Shown piece by piece: positions 40,478 through 49,214 of a stretch of DNA of 62,319 nucleotides. A program made the position numbers and the translations under genes. Below the pieces are notes generated by a model. It worked only from the letters and a program-made list of their open reading frames with translations. It had not been told where the DNA came from and did no database searches. The stretch is from Flintibacter muris (GTDB taxonomy: Bacteria > Bacillota > Clostridia > Oscillospirales > Oscillospiraceae). Location: positions 1 to 62,319 of the forward strand of contig NZ_CALPCP010000024.1 in the NCBI RefSeq assembly GCF_943192995.1, read 5' to 3'. The first letter of the stretch is position 1. Each line of letters begins with the position of its first letter.

Positions 40478-41797
40478 ATGAATCCCGCCGCTGAAATCTG
40501 GGAAAAGGTGAAAACTCTTATGTCGGCGGAAATGACCGCCACCACTCTGAACACCTGGTTTGACGATACGCAGGCCGTCGCCCTGGAGGAAACCCGCTTT
40601 GTTTTGTACAGTCCAACCCGGTTCAAGCGGGACATTATCGCCGCTCGCTACCTTGTCCCAATCCAGAGCGCCCTTCACGAACTGTTTTCCGCCGACTTTC
40701 AGGTGACAGTCCTCACCGAGGGTGAGCTGGACAGCCTCCAGGAGAAAAAAGCAAAGCCCTCCTCCTTCCTCCCGGGCACCGAGGAGTACATCTTTGACCG
40801 GTTTGTGGTGGGCTCCTCCAACAAATTTGCCCACGCCGCCGCCCGGAAGGTGGCGGAAAACCCCGGCCTGAGCTACAATCCCCTGTTCATCTACGGCGAG
40901 TCCGGCCTGGGCAAGACCCACCTGCTCTACGCCATTGCCCACACCATCCACGAAAATCACCCCGACTACAAGGTCATCTACATCAAAGGGGACGCCTTTA
41001 CCAACGAGCTGATCTCCGCCATCCGGGAGGGCCGGAACCAGGAATTTCGGGAGAAATACCGGGGAGCGGACGTCTTTCTCATGGATGATGTGCAGTTTAT
41101 TGCCGGCCGGGACTCCACCCAGGAGGAGATGTTCCACACCTTCAACACCCTGTACGAGCTGAAAAAACAGATCGTCTTTACCTCTGACCGGCCCCCCAAG
41201 GAGATGCTGCGGCTGGAGGACCGGCTGAAAACCCGATTCGAGTGGGGCCTGCTGGCCGACATCATCCCCCCCGACTATGAGACCAGAACGGCCATCATAA
41301 AAAACAAAGCCATCCGCATGGGGATGGAACTGCCCGACTACATTATCCAGCTTATTGCCGAGACTATCACCGCCAACGTGCGGCAGATTGAAGGCACCGT
41401 CAACAAGATCATGGCCTACCAGGACCTGAACGGGGACAAGGTGGATAAAAACACTGTCATCCGGGCGGTAAAGGACATCTTTAAGGAGAAATCCGACATT
41501 CTGCCCACCGCCGACGTCATCATTGAGGAGGTCTGCAAGTTCTACAACCTGGAGCCCTCCCTCCTCCGGGGACAGGGCCGTTCCAAGGACATCTCTCTGG
41601 CCCGCCAGATCGCCATGTATCAGATCCGCCGCATGACCAATCTGTCTCTAAAGGAGATCGGCACGGAATTCGGCGGCCGGGACCACAGCACCGTCCTCAA
41701 CGCCCTGAACCGGATCGAGGACCTGGCCAAGACCGACCCGGAAAAGGCGGAAATCATCAAGGATATCACCACCAACATCAACAGCCGGTACGAGTAA
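40478..41797 (+). CDS. dnaA: Chromosomal replication initiator DnaA
   Basis: This 439-residue protein has domain I (residues about 1-85: AAEIWEKVKTLMSAEMTATTLNTWF) and a short linker. The AAA+ domain follows with Walker A YGESGLGKTHLLYAI and Walker B ADVFLMDDVQFIAGR, then the arginine-finger/sensor region (RLKTRFEWGLLADI). Domain IV carries the DnaA-box-binding signature REIGTEFGGRDHSTVL in the form KEIGTEFGGRDHSTVLNAL. GGAGGAG precedes the start. It initiates replication at oriC, and its boxes lie just downstream. Confidence 0.97.
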   Translation: MNPAAEIWEKVKTLMSAEMTATTLNTWFDDTQAVALEETRFVLYSPTRFKRDIIAARYLVPIQSALHELFSADFQVTVLTEGELDSLQEKKAKPSSFLPGTEEYIFDRFVVGSSNKFAHAAARKVAENPGLSYNPLFIYGESGLGKTHLLYAIAHTIHENHPDYKVIYIKGDAFTNELISAIREGRNQEFREKYRGADVFLMDDVQFIAGRDSTQEEMFHTFNTLYELKKQIVFTSDRPPKEMLRLEDRLKTRFEWGLLADIIPPDYETRTAIIKNKAIRMGMELPDYIIQLIAETITANVRQIEGTVNKIMAYQDLNGDKVDKNTVIRAVKDIFKEKSDILPTADVIIEEVCKFYNLEPSLLRGQGRSKDISLARQIAMYQIRRMTNLSLKEIGTEFGGRDHSTVLNALNRIEDLAKTDPEKAEIIKDITTNINSRYE

Positions 41798-41808
41798 CCC
41801 ACCCCCAA

Positions 41809-41945
41809 TTTTCCACACTAAAATGTGGAATGTGAGTGGATAACTGTGGAAAAAAGAAGGGCATGTGGAAAGCCGGCGATTTTCCCCACATCCCCTGTGG
41901 AAGCTCCTCCCTTAGAGCGCCATGGCTTTGAGCCGGCTTTCCACA
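41809..41945. other. Origin of replication region (oriC): cluster of DnaA-box-like 9-mers
   Basis: Between dnaA and dnaN are at least seven 9-mers related to TTATCCACA. They are TTTTCCACA (41809-41817), TGTGGAATG (41824-41832), AGTGGATAA (41835-41843), TGTGGAAAA (41845-41853), TGTGGAAAG (41864-41872), TGTGGAAGC (41896-41904) and CTTTCCACA (41937-41945), plus a TTTCCCCACA variant at 41881. None is the exact consensus; most carry T-T-C-C-A-C-A cores. Mixed orientation and tight spacing are as expected for a bacterial origin beside dnaA-dnaN. Confidence 0.8.
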
Positions 41946-42029
41946 TTTTTTTCGCCTACTGACTACTGTTACTAAAATAAATCCTCTCCTCCCTATTCCG
42001 GAGAGAAAAAGAGATTGGAGGAACCGTCT

Positions 42030-43136
42030 ATGAAATTCTCCTGTGAAAAAGCCCTGCTGTCCGCAGCTGTATCCATTACCTCCAGAGCGGTGGCGGCCAA
42101 GAGCTCCATTCCCGCTATGGAGGGCATCCTCATTGAAGCGGGAAACACCCTGCGCCTTACCGGCTACAACCTGGAAACCGGCATCCAGGCTACCGTTCCC
42201 GCCGAGATTGTGGAGGGGGGCTCTCTGGTGCTGTCCGCCCGGCTGTTTGGGGAGATTGTCCGGAAAATGCCCGACGACGTGGTGGTCTTCACCTCCCAGG
42301 ACTACACGGTAAATATCAAATGCGGCCTCAGCGAATTCAACATTCTGGGCACCGACCCGGAGGAATTCCCCGAGCTGCCCAACGTGGACCAGCAGAACTC
42401 CCTTACTCTGGGACAGCCTGTGCTGCGGTCTATGATTGCCCAGACCCTCTTTGCCGTAAGCGATAACGAGAGCCGGCCTATTCACACCGGTTCCCTGTTT
42501 GAGGTAGACGAAAAGGGTCTGACCATTGTCTCGGTAGACGGCTACCGTCTGGCCCTGCGCCATGAGGCGGTGGAGGAGAAACAGGGCGCAAACAGCTTTT
42601 CCTTTGTAGTCCCCGGCTCGGCGCTGGGTGAGGTGGAAAAGATCTGCTCCGGGGAGGAGACGGTCACCGTCACCCAGGGCGCCCGGCACATCATGTTCCA
42701 GACTGGGGAGACCGTTTTGGTGTGCCGCCGGCTGGAGGGGGATTTCCTGGCCTACCGCAACGCCATTCCCCGGAACAATTCCATTAAGGTGGAGGTGGAG
42801 GCCCGGGCCCTGCTGTCCTCCATTGAACGTGTGTCCCTGATTATCAGCGAGAAGCTCAAGTCCCCCCTACGCTGCGTTTTTGGGGACGGCATGGTGGATA
42901 TCACCACCAAAACCGCCATTGGCGACGCCGCCGACCAGTGCCCCATCGCCGGCGACGGCGGCGGGCTGGAGATCGGCTTTAACAATAAATACCTGATGGA
43001 CGCCCTCAAAGCCGCCCCCGCTGGCAAGCTGCGCATGGAGTTTACCTCCGGGGTGGCCCCCTGCGTCATCCTGCCCGCCGAGGGGGAGGAGAACTTTGTC
43101 TACATGGTCCTGCCCGTGCGGCTGAAGGCCAACTGA
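42030..43136 (+). CDS. dnaN: DNA polymerase III beta subunit (sliding clamp)
   Basis: This is a 368-residue protein from the ATG at 42030 (TTGGAGGAACC upstream); a five-codon extension has no ribosome site. The three repeated clamp domains are recognisable: MKFSCEKALLSAAVSITSRAVAAKSSIPAMEGILIEA at the start, DGYRLALRHE in domain 2, and a C-terminus of YMVLPVRLKAN close to the usual MPMRL ending. The clamp tethers polymerase to DNA. It is co-directional with dnaA, with a perfect GGAGG for the following gene. Confidence 0.96.
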   Translation: MKFSCEKALLSAAVSITSRAVAAKSSIPAMEGILIEAGNTLRLTGYNLETGIQATVPAEIVEGGSLVLSARLFGEIVRKMPDDVVVFTSQDYTVNIKCGLSEFNILGTDPEEFPELPNVDQQNSLTLGQPVLRSMIAQTLFAVSDNESRPIHTGSLFEVDEKGLTIVSVDGYRLALRHEAVEEKQGANSFSFVVPGSALGEVEKICSGEETVTVTQGARHIMFQTGETVLVCRRLEGDFLAYRNAIPRNNSIKVEVEARALLSSIERVSLIISEKLKSPLRCVFGDGMVDITTKTAIGDAADQCPIAGDGGGLEIGFNNKYLMDALKAAPAGKLRMEFTSGVAPCVILPAEGEENFVYMVLPVRLKAN

Positions 43137-43140
43137 CGGA

Positions 43141-43156
43141 GGTTTCACGTGGAACA
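43141..43156. promoter_or_regulatory. Degenerate parS-like site
   Basis: GGTTTCACGTGGAACA matches parS at 14 of 16 positions with the central CACGTG intact. The GTG start codon of the following gene lies inside it. The two mismatches may reduce or abolish ParB binding. Confidence 0.5.
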
Positions 43157-43898
43157 ACAGGAAAAAATACCAAACTGGATGAAATATCCCCCGCTGCTCC
43201 AGCTTTACCAGCAGGCCCAGGCGGCGGAGACCGGCTTGGAACCCGACCTGAAGTTTCTGGCCGACCCAAAACTGGGGCGCTATGAAGAATATCAGCTGAA
43301 ACATTTGGAGATTCCCCAGAATATCAAGGATTTTTTGATGCAAGTGGGTCTGCCGGACCGATTTTTGGACCACCGTAGTCCCAGTGAGGAGAGGGAGAAC
43401 GAGAAGAGTACCTATCCAGGTATCATATTTTGGGTCAGCTGTCTGAGGATTGAAACGGTAAAACGAAAGAAGTATCTTGTCATTGGGGAGTACCGCTCTT
43501 TAGGACGCACTTGCATTACAACAAACCTTAATAAACCGGACCAAACCGACCAATGGGACAAAATTGAAGATTCTGTTCCGGTTGTGGTGGAGTTGAAAAC
43601 CGGGACTGTGTGGAAATGGATTCACTACTACAGTGAAGATGAGTTTACATTCATCAACAGCAGCTTGGAGCAATTTCTGCTTTCTATGGCTTATTGGCAA
43701 GCTTTTTATCCGGAATTCGCAAAAAATGTGTTGGATTATCTGGAAATAAATCCAAAGAAAAATGAATTGGACTATATTTTTCGGAATGACAAACGGCTTT
43801 ATGGTTCGTTCCGTAGCTGTCTCAAAGCGTTGGACCCGGACGCGCTGAGAAAGCGAATGACCTATTGGAAGTTTATGTGCGATTTGTCCTTGTATTAA
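43149..43898 (+). CDS. SUKH-4-like (SMI1/KNR4 superfamily) protein, candidate orphan immunity protein
   Basis: This 249-residue protein has a GTG start with GGAGG six bases upstream. The middle follows the SUKH-4 plan: EIPQNIKDFLMQVGLPDRF (about residues 55-73), then KYLVIGEYRSLGRTCITTN, PVVVELKTGTVWKWIHYY, and FTFINSSLEQFLLSMAYWQAF (about 168-188); the last block is the family's most recognisable piece. SUKH proteins are often immunity proteins of polymorphic toxins. It separates dnaN from yaaA-recF, which are normally adjacent. It is visibly AT-richer than its neighbours (AAT/AAA/TTT codons), suggesting acquisition. No toxin gene is nearby. Confidence 0.6.
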   Translation: MEQQEKIPNWMKYPPLLQLYQQAQAAETGLEPDLKFLADPKLGRYEEYQLKHLEIPQNIKDFLMQVGLPDRFLDHRSPSEERENEKSTYPGIIFWVSCLRIETVKRKKYLVIGEYRSLGRTCITTNLNKPDQTDQWDKIEDSVPVVVELKTGTVWKWIHYYSEDEFTFINSSLEQFLLSMAYWQAFYPEFAKNVLDYLEINPKKNELDYIFRNDKRLYGSFRSCLKALDPDALRKRMTYWKFMCDLSLY

Positions 43899-43917
43899 GA
43901 AAGGTAAATATTACTAT

Positions 43918-44133
43918 ATGGAATCACACGAGATCGAGATATACACCGAATTTATCAAGCTCCAGGACCTGTTGAAGTTTGCCGGGGCTGTGGAGACTGG
44001 CGGAGACGCCAAGCTGATTATCCAGGAGGGCCGGGTGGACGTTAACGGAGAGCCCTGCGCCATGCGGGGGAAGAAGCTGCGCCCCGGAGATAAGGCCGTG
44101 ATCGACGGCGAGACGGAGCTTGTGGTCACATGA
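43918..44133 (+). CDS. yaaA: S4-domain RNA-binding protein (YaaA/RlbA)
   Basis: This 71-residue protein is a single S4 domain: FIKLQDLLKFAGAVETGGDAKLIIQEGRVDVNGEPCAMRGKKLRPGDKAVIDGETELVV. It lies between dnaN and recF in most Firmicutes and is thought to associate with the ribosome. The ribosome site (AAAGG) is modest. Its stop overlaps the recF start (ATGA), so the two are translationally coupled. Confidence 0.93.
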   Translation: MESHEIEIYTEFIKLQDLLKFAGAVETGGDAKLIIQEGRVDVNGEPCAMRGKKLRPGDKAVIDGETELVVT

Positions 44134-45233
44134 TTGTCACAGGGCTGGAGCTGGACTTTTTCCGCAATTACACCCATCTGGAGGCTGAATTTGATTCCAG
44201 GGTCAACCTGATCTATGGCGACAACGCCCAGGGAAAGACCAATCTGCTGGAGGCAATCGCCTATCTGTCCGCCGCCCGATCCCACCGAGCCCGGTATGAC
44301 CGGGAGATGATTATGCTGGATGTAAATTCCGCGTTTATCAAGGGCGGAGTGTTCAGCCGGGACCGTAACTTTACCCTGGAGGCCAAACTGTTTCGGGGCC
44401 GGGGCCGGCAGCTGTTCTCCAATGGGGTAAAGCTGAAAACCACCGGGGAGCTGGCAGGGATATTGAATACGGTGCTGTTCTGTCCGGAGGACCTGTCCCT
44501 GATCAGGGCGGGAGCGGCGGAGCGGCGAAAATTCCTGGACGGGGCCATCTGCCAGCTGCGGCCCCGGTACGCCCAGGCTCTGGGGGAATACAACCGGCTC
44601 TACGACCACAAGACCCGCATCCTCCGGGATTGGCCGGAAAACCCCTCCCTGCTCCAGACGCTGGACGACTTTAACCTGCGTATGGCCCAAACCGGGGCCA
44701 TCATCATCCATTACCGGGCCCACTTCATCAAGCGGCTGCGGGAGTGCGCCCCCGCCATTCACGGTGAGTTTTCCGGAGGCCGGGAGGGGTTGGAGCTGAG
44801 CTATGAGACGGTGTCCACTGTGACCGACCCTCAGCGTCCGCCCAAGGAGCTGCTCCCACAGCTGCTGGAACACCAGGAGAGCCACCGCCAGGCGGAGATC
44901 GATTCCAGGCAATGCCTGTCCGGGCCCCACAAGGATGATTTGGCCGTTTCTATCGGCGGACAGTCTGCCAAAACCTACGCCTCCCAGGGCCAGACCCGGA
45001 CGGCGGCCCTGTCCCTCAAGCTGGCCCAGCGGGAGATTTTTCAGGAGGACACCGGCGAGTGGCCCGTCCTCCTGCTGGACGACGTCCTCTCTGAACTGGA
45101 CCCCAGGCGGCAGTCCTTTGTGCTCAACCGCATCCGGGGCGGACAGGTGTTCATCACCTGCTGCGAGGAGGAAAAACTGGAGGGCCTGGAGGGCGGCAAG
45201 GCGTTTCATATTCAAAATGGGAAGTTGGTATAA
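44130..45233 (+). CDS. recF: DNA replication and repair protein RecF
   Basis: This 367-residue SMC-like ATPase has Walker A YGDNAQGKTNLLEAIAYLS (about residues 29-47), signature SGPHKDDLAVSIGG (about 267-280), the Q-rich ASQGQTRTAALSLKLAQ (about 286-302) and Walker B PVLLLDDVLSELD (about 310-322). RecF loads RecA at gapped DNA with RecO and RecR. It is coupled to yaaA upstream, and an AT-rich gene starts two bases after its stop. Confidence 0.96.
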   Translation: MIVTGLELDFFRNYTHLEAEFDSRVNLIYGDNAQGKTNLLEAIAYLSAARSHRARYDREMIMLDVNSAFIKGGVFSRDRNFTLEAKLFRGRGRQLFSNGVKLKTTGELAGILNTVLFCPEDLSLIRAGAAERRKFLDGAICQLRPRYAQALGEYNRLYDHKTRILRDWPENPSLLQTLDDFNLRMAQTGAIIIHYRAHFIKRLRECAPAIHGEFSGGREGLELSYETVSTVTDPQRPPKELLPQLLEHQESHRQAEIDSRQCLSGPHKDDLAVSIGGQSAKTYASQGQTRTAALSLKLAQREIFQEDTGEWPVLLLDDVLSELDPRRQSFVLNRIRGGQVFITCCEEEKLEGLEGGKAFHIQNGKLV

Positions 45234-45234
45234 A

Positions 45235-45561
45235 ATGAATTTACTGAGAGAGGATTTAATAAATTATTGGTATTTTTGGATTTTGGCTGTATTCTTTTTT
45301 GGCTCTGTCGCATTTGCCTCTGGATTTGTTGCTGTGGAAAATAAAAAGAATAAGATAAAATGTCTTCTTCCCATGCTCTGTTTGGAACTGCTAATCGTGA
45401 CGTATTTGGCGTTGAATGTAAGCCATTGGATCAAAATGGGAGCGTCATTTCACTGGGTTATCTATGAACATGGGCCCAAGGTTTACATTACTGTAATTGC
45501 TTTTGTTTGTATCCTGATCGGATATCTGGCTGGAATGGCCTTTGCCCGAAAGAAAGCGTAA
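45235..45561 (+). CDS. Small AT-rich three-helix membrane protein, unknown function
   Basis: The ATG begins one base after the recF stop codon, with only a weak GGAAG upstream, so translation probably depends on coupling. The 108-residue product has three hydrophobic segments (about 12-34, 44-62 and 78-100) and a short basic end (ARKKA). Codon use is markedly AT-rich (AATAAATTATTGG and similar) inside a GC-rich operon, as for the SUKH-like gene at 43149. No family is recognised. Like that gene, it looks like a recent insertion between conserved origin genes. Confidence 0.6.
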   Translation: MNLLREDLINYWYFWILAVFFFGSVAFASGFVAVENKKNKIKCLLPMLCLELLIVTYLALNVSHWIKMGASFHWVIYEHGPKVYITVIAFVCILIGYLAGMAFARKKA

Positions 45562-45569
45562 GGGCCGTT

Positions 45570-45833
45570 ATGTATCTGCACCTGGGTCAAGCAGTAGTCA
45601 TCCCCGACCGGGATATTTTGGGTATATTTGATTTAGACAACGCCAGCTGGGCGTATAAAACCCGGGAGTTCCTGGAGCGGGCGGAGGCGGAGGGCCGGGC
45701 CATCTGGCTCACCGACGACCTGCCCCGGTCCTTCATCCTGGCGGACAGCCGGTGGGGAGAGCCGGTGGTCTACATCTCCCCCCTCTCCTCCTCCACCCTG
45801 TCCGGACGGGCAGAACGGGGTGGCTTGGAATAA
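45570..45833 (+). CDS. remB: RemB (YaaB, DUF370) extracellular-matrix regulator
   Basis: This 87-residue protein matches DUF370/RemB: YLHLGQAVVIPDRDILGIFDLDNASWAYKTREFLERAEAEGRAI and LPRSFILADSRWGEPVVYISPLSSSTLSGR. In Bacillus RemB lies between recF and gyrB, exactly this position, and is linked to control of biofilm matrix genes. The start is the ATG at 45570 with a weak AAGGG site, a few bases after the preceding AT-rich gene. Confidence 0.9.
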   Translation: MYLHLGQAVVIPDRDILGIFDLDNASWAYKTREFLERAEAEGRAIWLTDDLPRSFILADSRWGEPVVYISPLSSSTLSGRAERGGLE

Positions 45834-45857
45834 AAAGTTGACAGAGAGCATACCAAA

Positions 45858-45880
45858 GGCCCCCTTCGCAAAGGGAGGCT
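45858..45880. repeat. Short hairpin resembling the first hairpin of the dispersed repeat
   Basis: GGCCCCCTT-CGCA-AAGGGAGGCT pairs with one mismatch, between remB and the PH-domain gene. It resembles hairpin 1 of the double-hairpin repeats, but the second hairpin is absent. Confidence 0.35.
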
Positions 45881-45902
45881 TCAGGAACAAGGAGGTTGCA
45901 AT

Positions 45903-46310
45903 ATGGAATCCATTGAATATCTGTGGAAAGACCGCAAGCGCCATTTGGGGCTGCCCCTTTCCTTTACAAGATACAGCCTGAGTAAGGACCGGCTGTTTTG
46001 TGAGACCGGTCTGCTCAACCTGAAATCCGACGAGGTCCTGCTGTACCGGGTGCGGGATTTGCAGCTGACCATGACCTTAGGCCAGCGCATTTTCGGTGTG
46101 GGGACGGTGTGCGTTGTCTCTTCGGACAAGAGTATCCCCCACCTGGATCTGAAAAATGTAAAGCATCCCAGGCAGGTCAAGGAGCTGATCCATAAAAACG
46201 TGGAGGCGGCCAAGGACAAGCGCCGCATGCGGGCCACCGAGCTGGTGGGCGGTGACGGCGGAGACGAGCTCCACGAGACTGAGGATCTGGAGGACGAAGA
46301 GTTGGACTGA
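45903..46310 (+). CDS. PH-domain-like protein (bPH2 type)
   Basis: This 135-residue protein has a bacterial pleckstrin-homology-like core: PLSFTRYSLSKDRLFCETGLLNLKSDEVLLYRVRDLQLTMTLGQRIFGVGTVCVVSSD, followed by LDLKNVKHPRQVKELIHKNVEAAKDKRRMR. This is the pattern of YdbS/YdbT-type bPH2 domains, here without the membrane helices these usually carry. The C-terminus is acidic (about 25 residues of Asp/Glu). AAGGAGG precedes the start. It lies between remB and gyrB, and its function is not known. Confidence 0.75.
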   Translation: MESIEYLWKDRKRHLGLPLSFTRYSLSKDRLFCETGLLNLKSDEVLLYRVRDLQLTMTLGQRIFGVGTVCVVSSDKSIPHLDLKNVKHPRQVKELIHKNVEAAKDKRRMRATELVGGDGGDELHETEDLEDEELD

Positions 46311-46352
46311 TCCGAACTGAGAGATAAGGAAAACACATCGCGGAGGTAAGCT

Positions 46353-48302
46353 ATGTCTGAAGAAAAGCAGAACGAACTGAACACCACCCAAACCAACCAC
46401 GAGTACGGCGGGTCAGAAATCCAGGTCCTGGAGGGCCTGGAGGCGGTACGCAAGCGCCCGGGCATGTATATCGGCTCCACGTCGGAGTCCGGCCTGCACC
46501 ACCTGGTGTATGAAATTGTGGACAACTCCATTGACGAGGCCCTGGCCGGCCACTGCACCGATATCACCGTTACCATCAACCCGGGCAACACCATCACCGT
46601 CACCGACAACGGCCGGGGCATCCCTGTGGACATCCAGCCCCAGACAGGCAAGCCCGCCCTGGAGGTGGTCTTCACCATTCTTCACGCCGGCGGCAAGTTT
46701 GGCGGAGGCGGGTACAAGGTGTCCGGCGGACTCCACGGCGTGGGCGCGTCGGTGGTCAACGCCATGTCCGAGTGGCTGGAGGTCCAGGTCCACAAAAACG
46801 GGGAAATTTACGAGATGAAATTTTCCCGGGGCAAGATCACCCAGGAGATGAAGGTGGTGGGCAAAACCGACCACACCGGCACCACCGTCACCTTCAAGCC
46901 CGACCCGGAGATGTTCGAGACCCTGGAGTATAACTACGACACCCTCCACACCCGTATGCGGGAGGAGGCCTTCCTCAACGCCGGTCTGCGTATCCAGACG
47001 GTGGACCTCCGCCCTGGACAGGAGCAGGAGGACGACATGTGCTATGAGGGGGGCATTCGGGAGTTTATTGCTTTCATCAACCAGAATAAGGCGCCGGTCC
47101 ACCCAGACATCATCTACATGGCCGGGGCCAGGGAGGACTCCATGGCCGAGATAGCCATGCAGTATAACGACGGCTATCAGGAAATTATGGCCTCCTTCGC
47201 CAACAACGTCCACACCGCCGAAGGCGGTATGCATGAGGAGGGCTTTCGCCGGGCGCTGACCAACGTGCTCAACGCCTATGGCAAGAAGATCAAGCTGCTC
47301 AAAGAGGACGAGAAGGTGTCCGGCGAGGACTGCCGGGAGGGCCTTTCGGTGGTTATCTCGGTCAAGCTCACTGAGGCCCAGTTTGAGGGCCAAACCAAGA
47401 CCAAGCTGGGCAACAGTGAGATGCGCACCTTGGTCAACGCCGTGGTGTCGGAGAAGTTGGAGATCTACCTGGAGGAGAACCCCGGAGTGGGCAAGGCCAT
47501 TCTGGAAAAGGCCCTTATGGCCAGCCGGGCCCGGGAGGCTGCCCGAAAGGCAAGGGAGTCGGTGCGCCGCAAGTCGGTGCTGGAGTCGGGGCAGATGCCC
47601 GACAAGCTCCAGGACTGCAACGAGCGGGACCCCGCCCTGTGCGAAATTTATATTGTGGAGGGTGACTCCGCTGCCGGCTCCGCCATCCAGGGCCGGGACA
47701 GCCGGTTTCAGGCCATTTTGTCCATGTGGGGCAAGATGCTCAATGTGGAAAAGGCACGGGCGGACAAAATTTACGGCAACGACAAGCTGTACCCCCTGGT
47801 GCTGGGCCTGGGGGCGGGTATTGGTGAGGAATTCAATATCGATAAGCTGCGCTATCACAAGATTATCATCATGGCGGATGCCGACGTGGACGGCGCTCAC
47901 ATCCGTACCCTATTGTTGACCTTCTTCTTCCGCTATATGCGTCCGCTGATTGAAAGGGGCTATGTCTACTCCGCCGTGCCCCCCCTGTACAAGCTGACCC
48001 GGGGCAAGCAGCAGCGGGTGGCCTACTCCGACGAGGAACGGGACGCTATCTCCGCCGAAATGCGGGGGGACAACCCCAACGTAAAGGTGGAAATCAACCG
48101 CTTCAAAGGCCTGGGCGAGATGGACCCCCATGAGCTTTGGGAGACCACTATGGACCCGGAGAAGCGCACCCTGCGCCGCATCACCCTGGATGACGCAGTG
48201 GCCGCCGACCAAATCTTCACCGTCCTCATGGGCGAGGAGGTGGAGCCCCGGAAGGACTGGATTGTAAAGAACGCCCAGTACGTGTCCAATCTGGACTTTT
48301 AA
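46353..48302 (+). CDS. gyrB: DNA gyrase subunit B
   Basis: This 649-residue protein has the GHKL ATPase elements (EIVDNSIDEALAGHC, DNGRGIPVDIQPQTGKPALEVVFTILHAGGKFGGGGYKVSGGLHGVGASVVNA in blocks at about 45-135), the transducer domain, and the TOPRIM region with EGDSAAGSA and MADADVDGAHIRTLLLTFFFRYMRPLIE. With GyrA it introduces negative supercoils using ATP. It is the standard Firmicute length. It is separated from gyrA by two unrelated genes, which is unusual. Confidence 0.97.
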   Translation: MSEEKQNELNTTQTNHEYGGSEIQVLEGLEAVRKRPGMYIGSTSESGLHHLVYEIVDNSIDEALAGHCTDITVTINPGNTITVTDNGRGIPVDIQPQTGKPALEVVFTILHAGGKFGGGGYKVSGGLHGVGASVVNAMSEWLEVQVHKNGEIYEMKFSRGKITQEMKVVGKTDHTGTTVTFKPDPEMFETLEYNYDTLHTRMREEAFLNAGLRIQTVDLRPGQEQEDDMCYEGGIREFIAFINQNKAPVHPDIIYMAGAREDSMAEIAMQYNDGYQEIMASFANNVHTAEGGMHEEGFRRALTNVLNAYGKKIKLLKEDEKVSGEDCREGLSVVISVKLTEAQFEGQTKTKLGNSEMRTLVNAVVSEKLEIYLEENPGVGKAILEKALMASRAREAARKARESVRRKSVLESGQMPDKLQDCNERDPALCEIYIVEGDSAAGSAIQGRDSRFQAILSMWGKMLNVEKARADKIYGNDKLYPLVLGLGAGIGEEFNIDKLRYHKIIIMADADVDGAHIRTLLLTFFFRYMRPLIERGYVYSAVPPLYKLTRGKQQRVAYSDEERDAISAEMRGDNPNVKVEINRFKGLGEMDPHELWETTMDPEKRTLRRITLDDAVAADQIFTVLMGEEVEPRKDWIVKNAQYVSNLDF

Positions 48303-48314
48303 GGGGAAAGACAT

Positions 48315-49202
48315 ATGGACAAAATTGACAGCGCCGCCAAGAGGAAGGAGCTGTATTCCGAAGCGTTCATTCAGCACCTGCACCAGAGGATGGAGACTGA
48401 CCTCTGCGGCGCTTACCTGGAGGAAGTGACAGCACGCTGTCTGTGTGAGCAGCCCGGCTGGAACCCGGAGAATCCGCTGTGTGTCTGGACGGTGCTGGAA
48501 ACGGCAGTAACCTGTTTTCCAGCGGAACAGATGATAAAACGCAGCTTGGACGCAGAGGATTGGCAGGGCTTGAACCGCGTAGGATTTCAAAGTGTCCGGC
48601 TGCGGACGTTGGGGCTGCGCCTCAACCCAGATGAGGAGTTCTGGTACTTTTTCCAGGCTCTGACCGCCATTGCGGTGGGAGATGATGGGCTGATGGAGTG
48701 GATTTTCCCTGCTGGAATGGAGAAGAAGGTCCCAAAAAAGGTATATCCTCTCTATCGGGTGGGAGCCCCTCTGCTGGCGGGACTATGGTATCAGGACCAG
48801 GCTCTGCTGGAGTTTGCTGTTCCCGCAGGGGAAAAATTCGCGGCCAGCAAAAAGTCTCAGTGGGACCGGGCGGTGGTCGCTTACCTGCTGGCCCTGTACC
48901 GTCGGGACGTGAAAGAAGCTGGGAAACAGCTCCAAACCGTGTGTCAGGCGGTCACTCGGGTGGATGTTTACTGGGAAAAGGAGCCCTTCCTCCCCGCCCA
49001 CGGGCTGTACCAGCTTGCGGCCCGTGTCCTCAGTGAGGAGGAGTTTGGCCGGTTGGCCATACCGGACTATAAAACCTTTTCCAAAGGCTATGCCAGGTGG
49101 CACAATGTCCACAGGGGAGCGCTGGCCTTGGCACTCCTCTACCCGGAGCAGCCAATTAACGACGCTTTGACCCGCGAGTGGCCGCCCCGGCGGCCCGGAT
49201 GA
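48315..49202 (+). CDS. All-helical protein of unknown function between gyrB and gyrA (immunity-protein-like)
   Basis: This 295-residue protein starts 12 bases after gyrB. It has no signal or membrane segment and is rich in Trp, Leu and Ala in what look like successive helices (EFWYFFQALTAIAVGDD, VGAPLLAGLWYQDQALLEFAV, WDRAVVAYLLALYRRDVKEAGKQL). The layout recalls helical immunity proteins such as the Imm49 group, but I cannot find a decisive motif, so that link is weak. It is co-transcribed with gyrB and with the next small gene. Confidence 0.5.
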   Translation: MDKIDSAAKRKELYSEAFIQHLHQRMETDLCGAYLEEVTARCLCEQPGWNPENPLCVWTVLETAVTCFPAEQMIKRSLDAEDWQGLNRVGFQSVRLRTLGLRLNPDEEFWYFFQALTAIAVGDDGLMEWIFPAGMEKKVPKKVYPLYRVGAPLLAGLWYQDQALLEFAVPAGEKFAASKKSQWDRAVVAYLLALYRRDVKEAGKQLQTVCQAVTRVDVYWEKEPFLPAHGLYQLAARVLSEEEFGRLAIPDYKTFSKGYARWHNVHRGALALALLYPEQPINDALTREWPPRRPG

Positions 49203-49214
49203 AAGGAAGATTTT

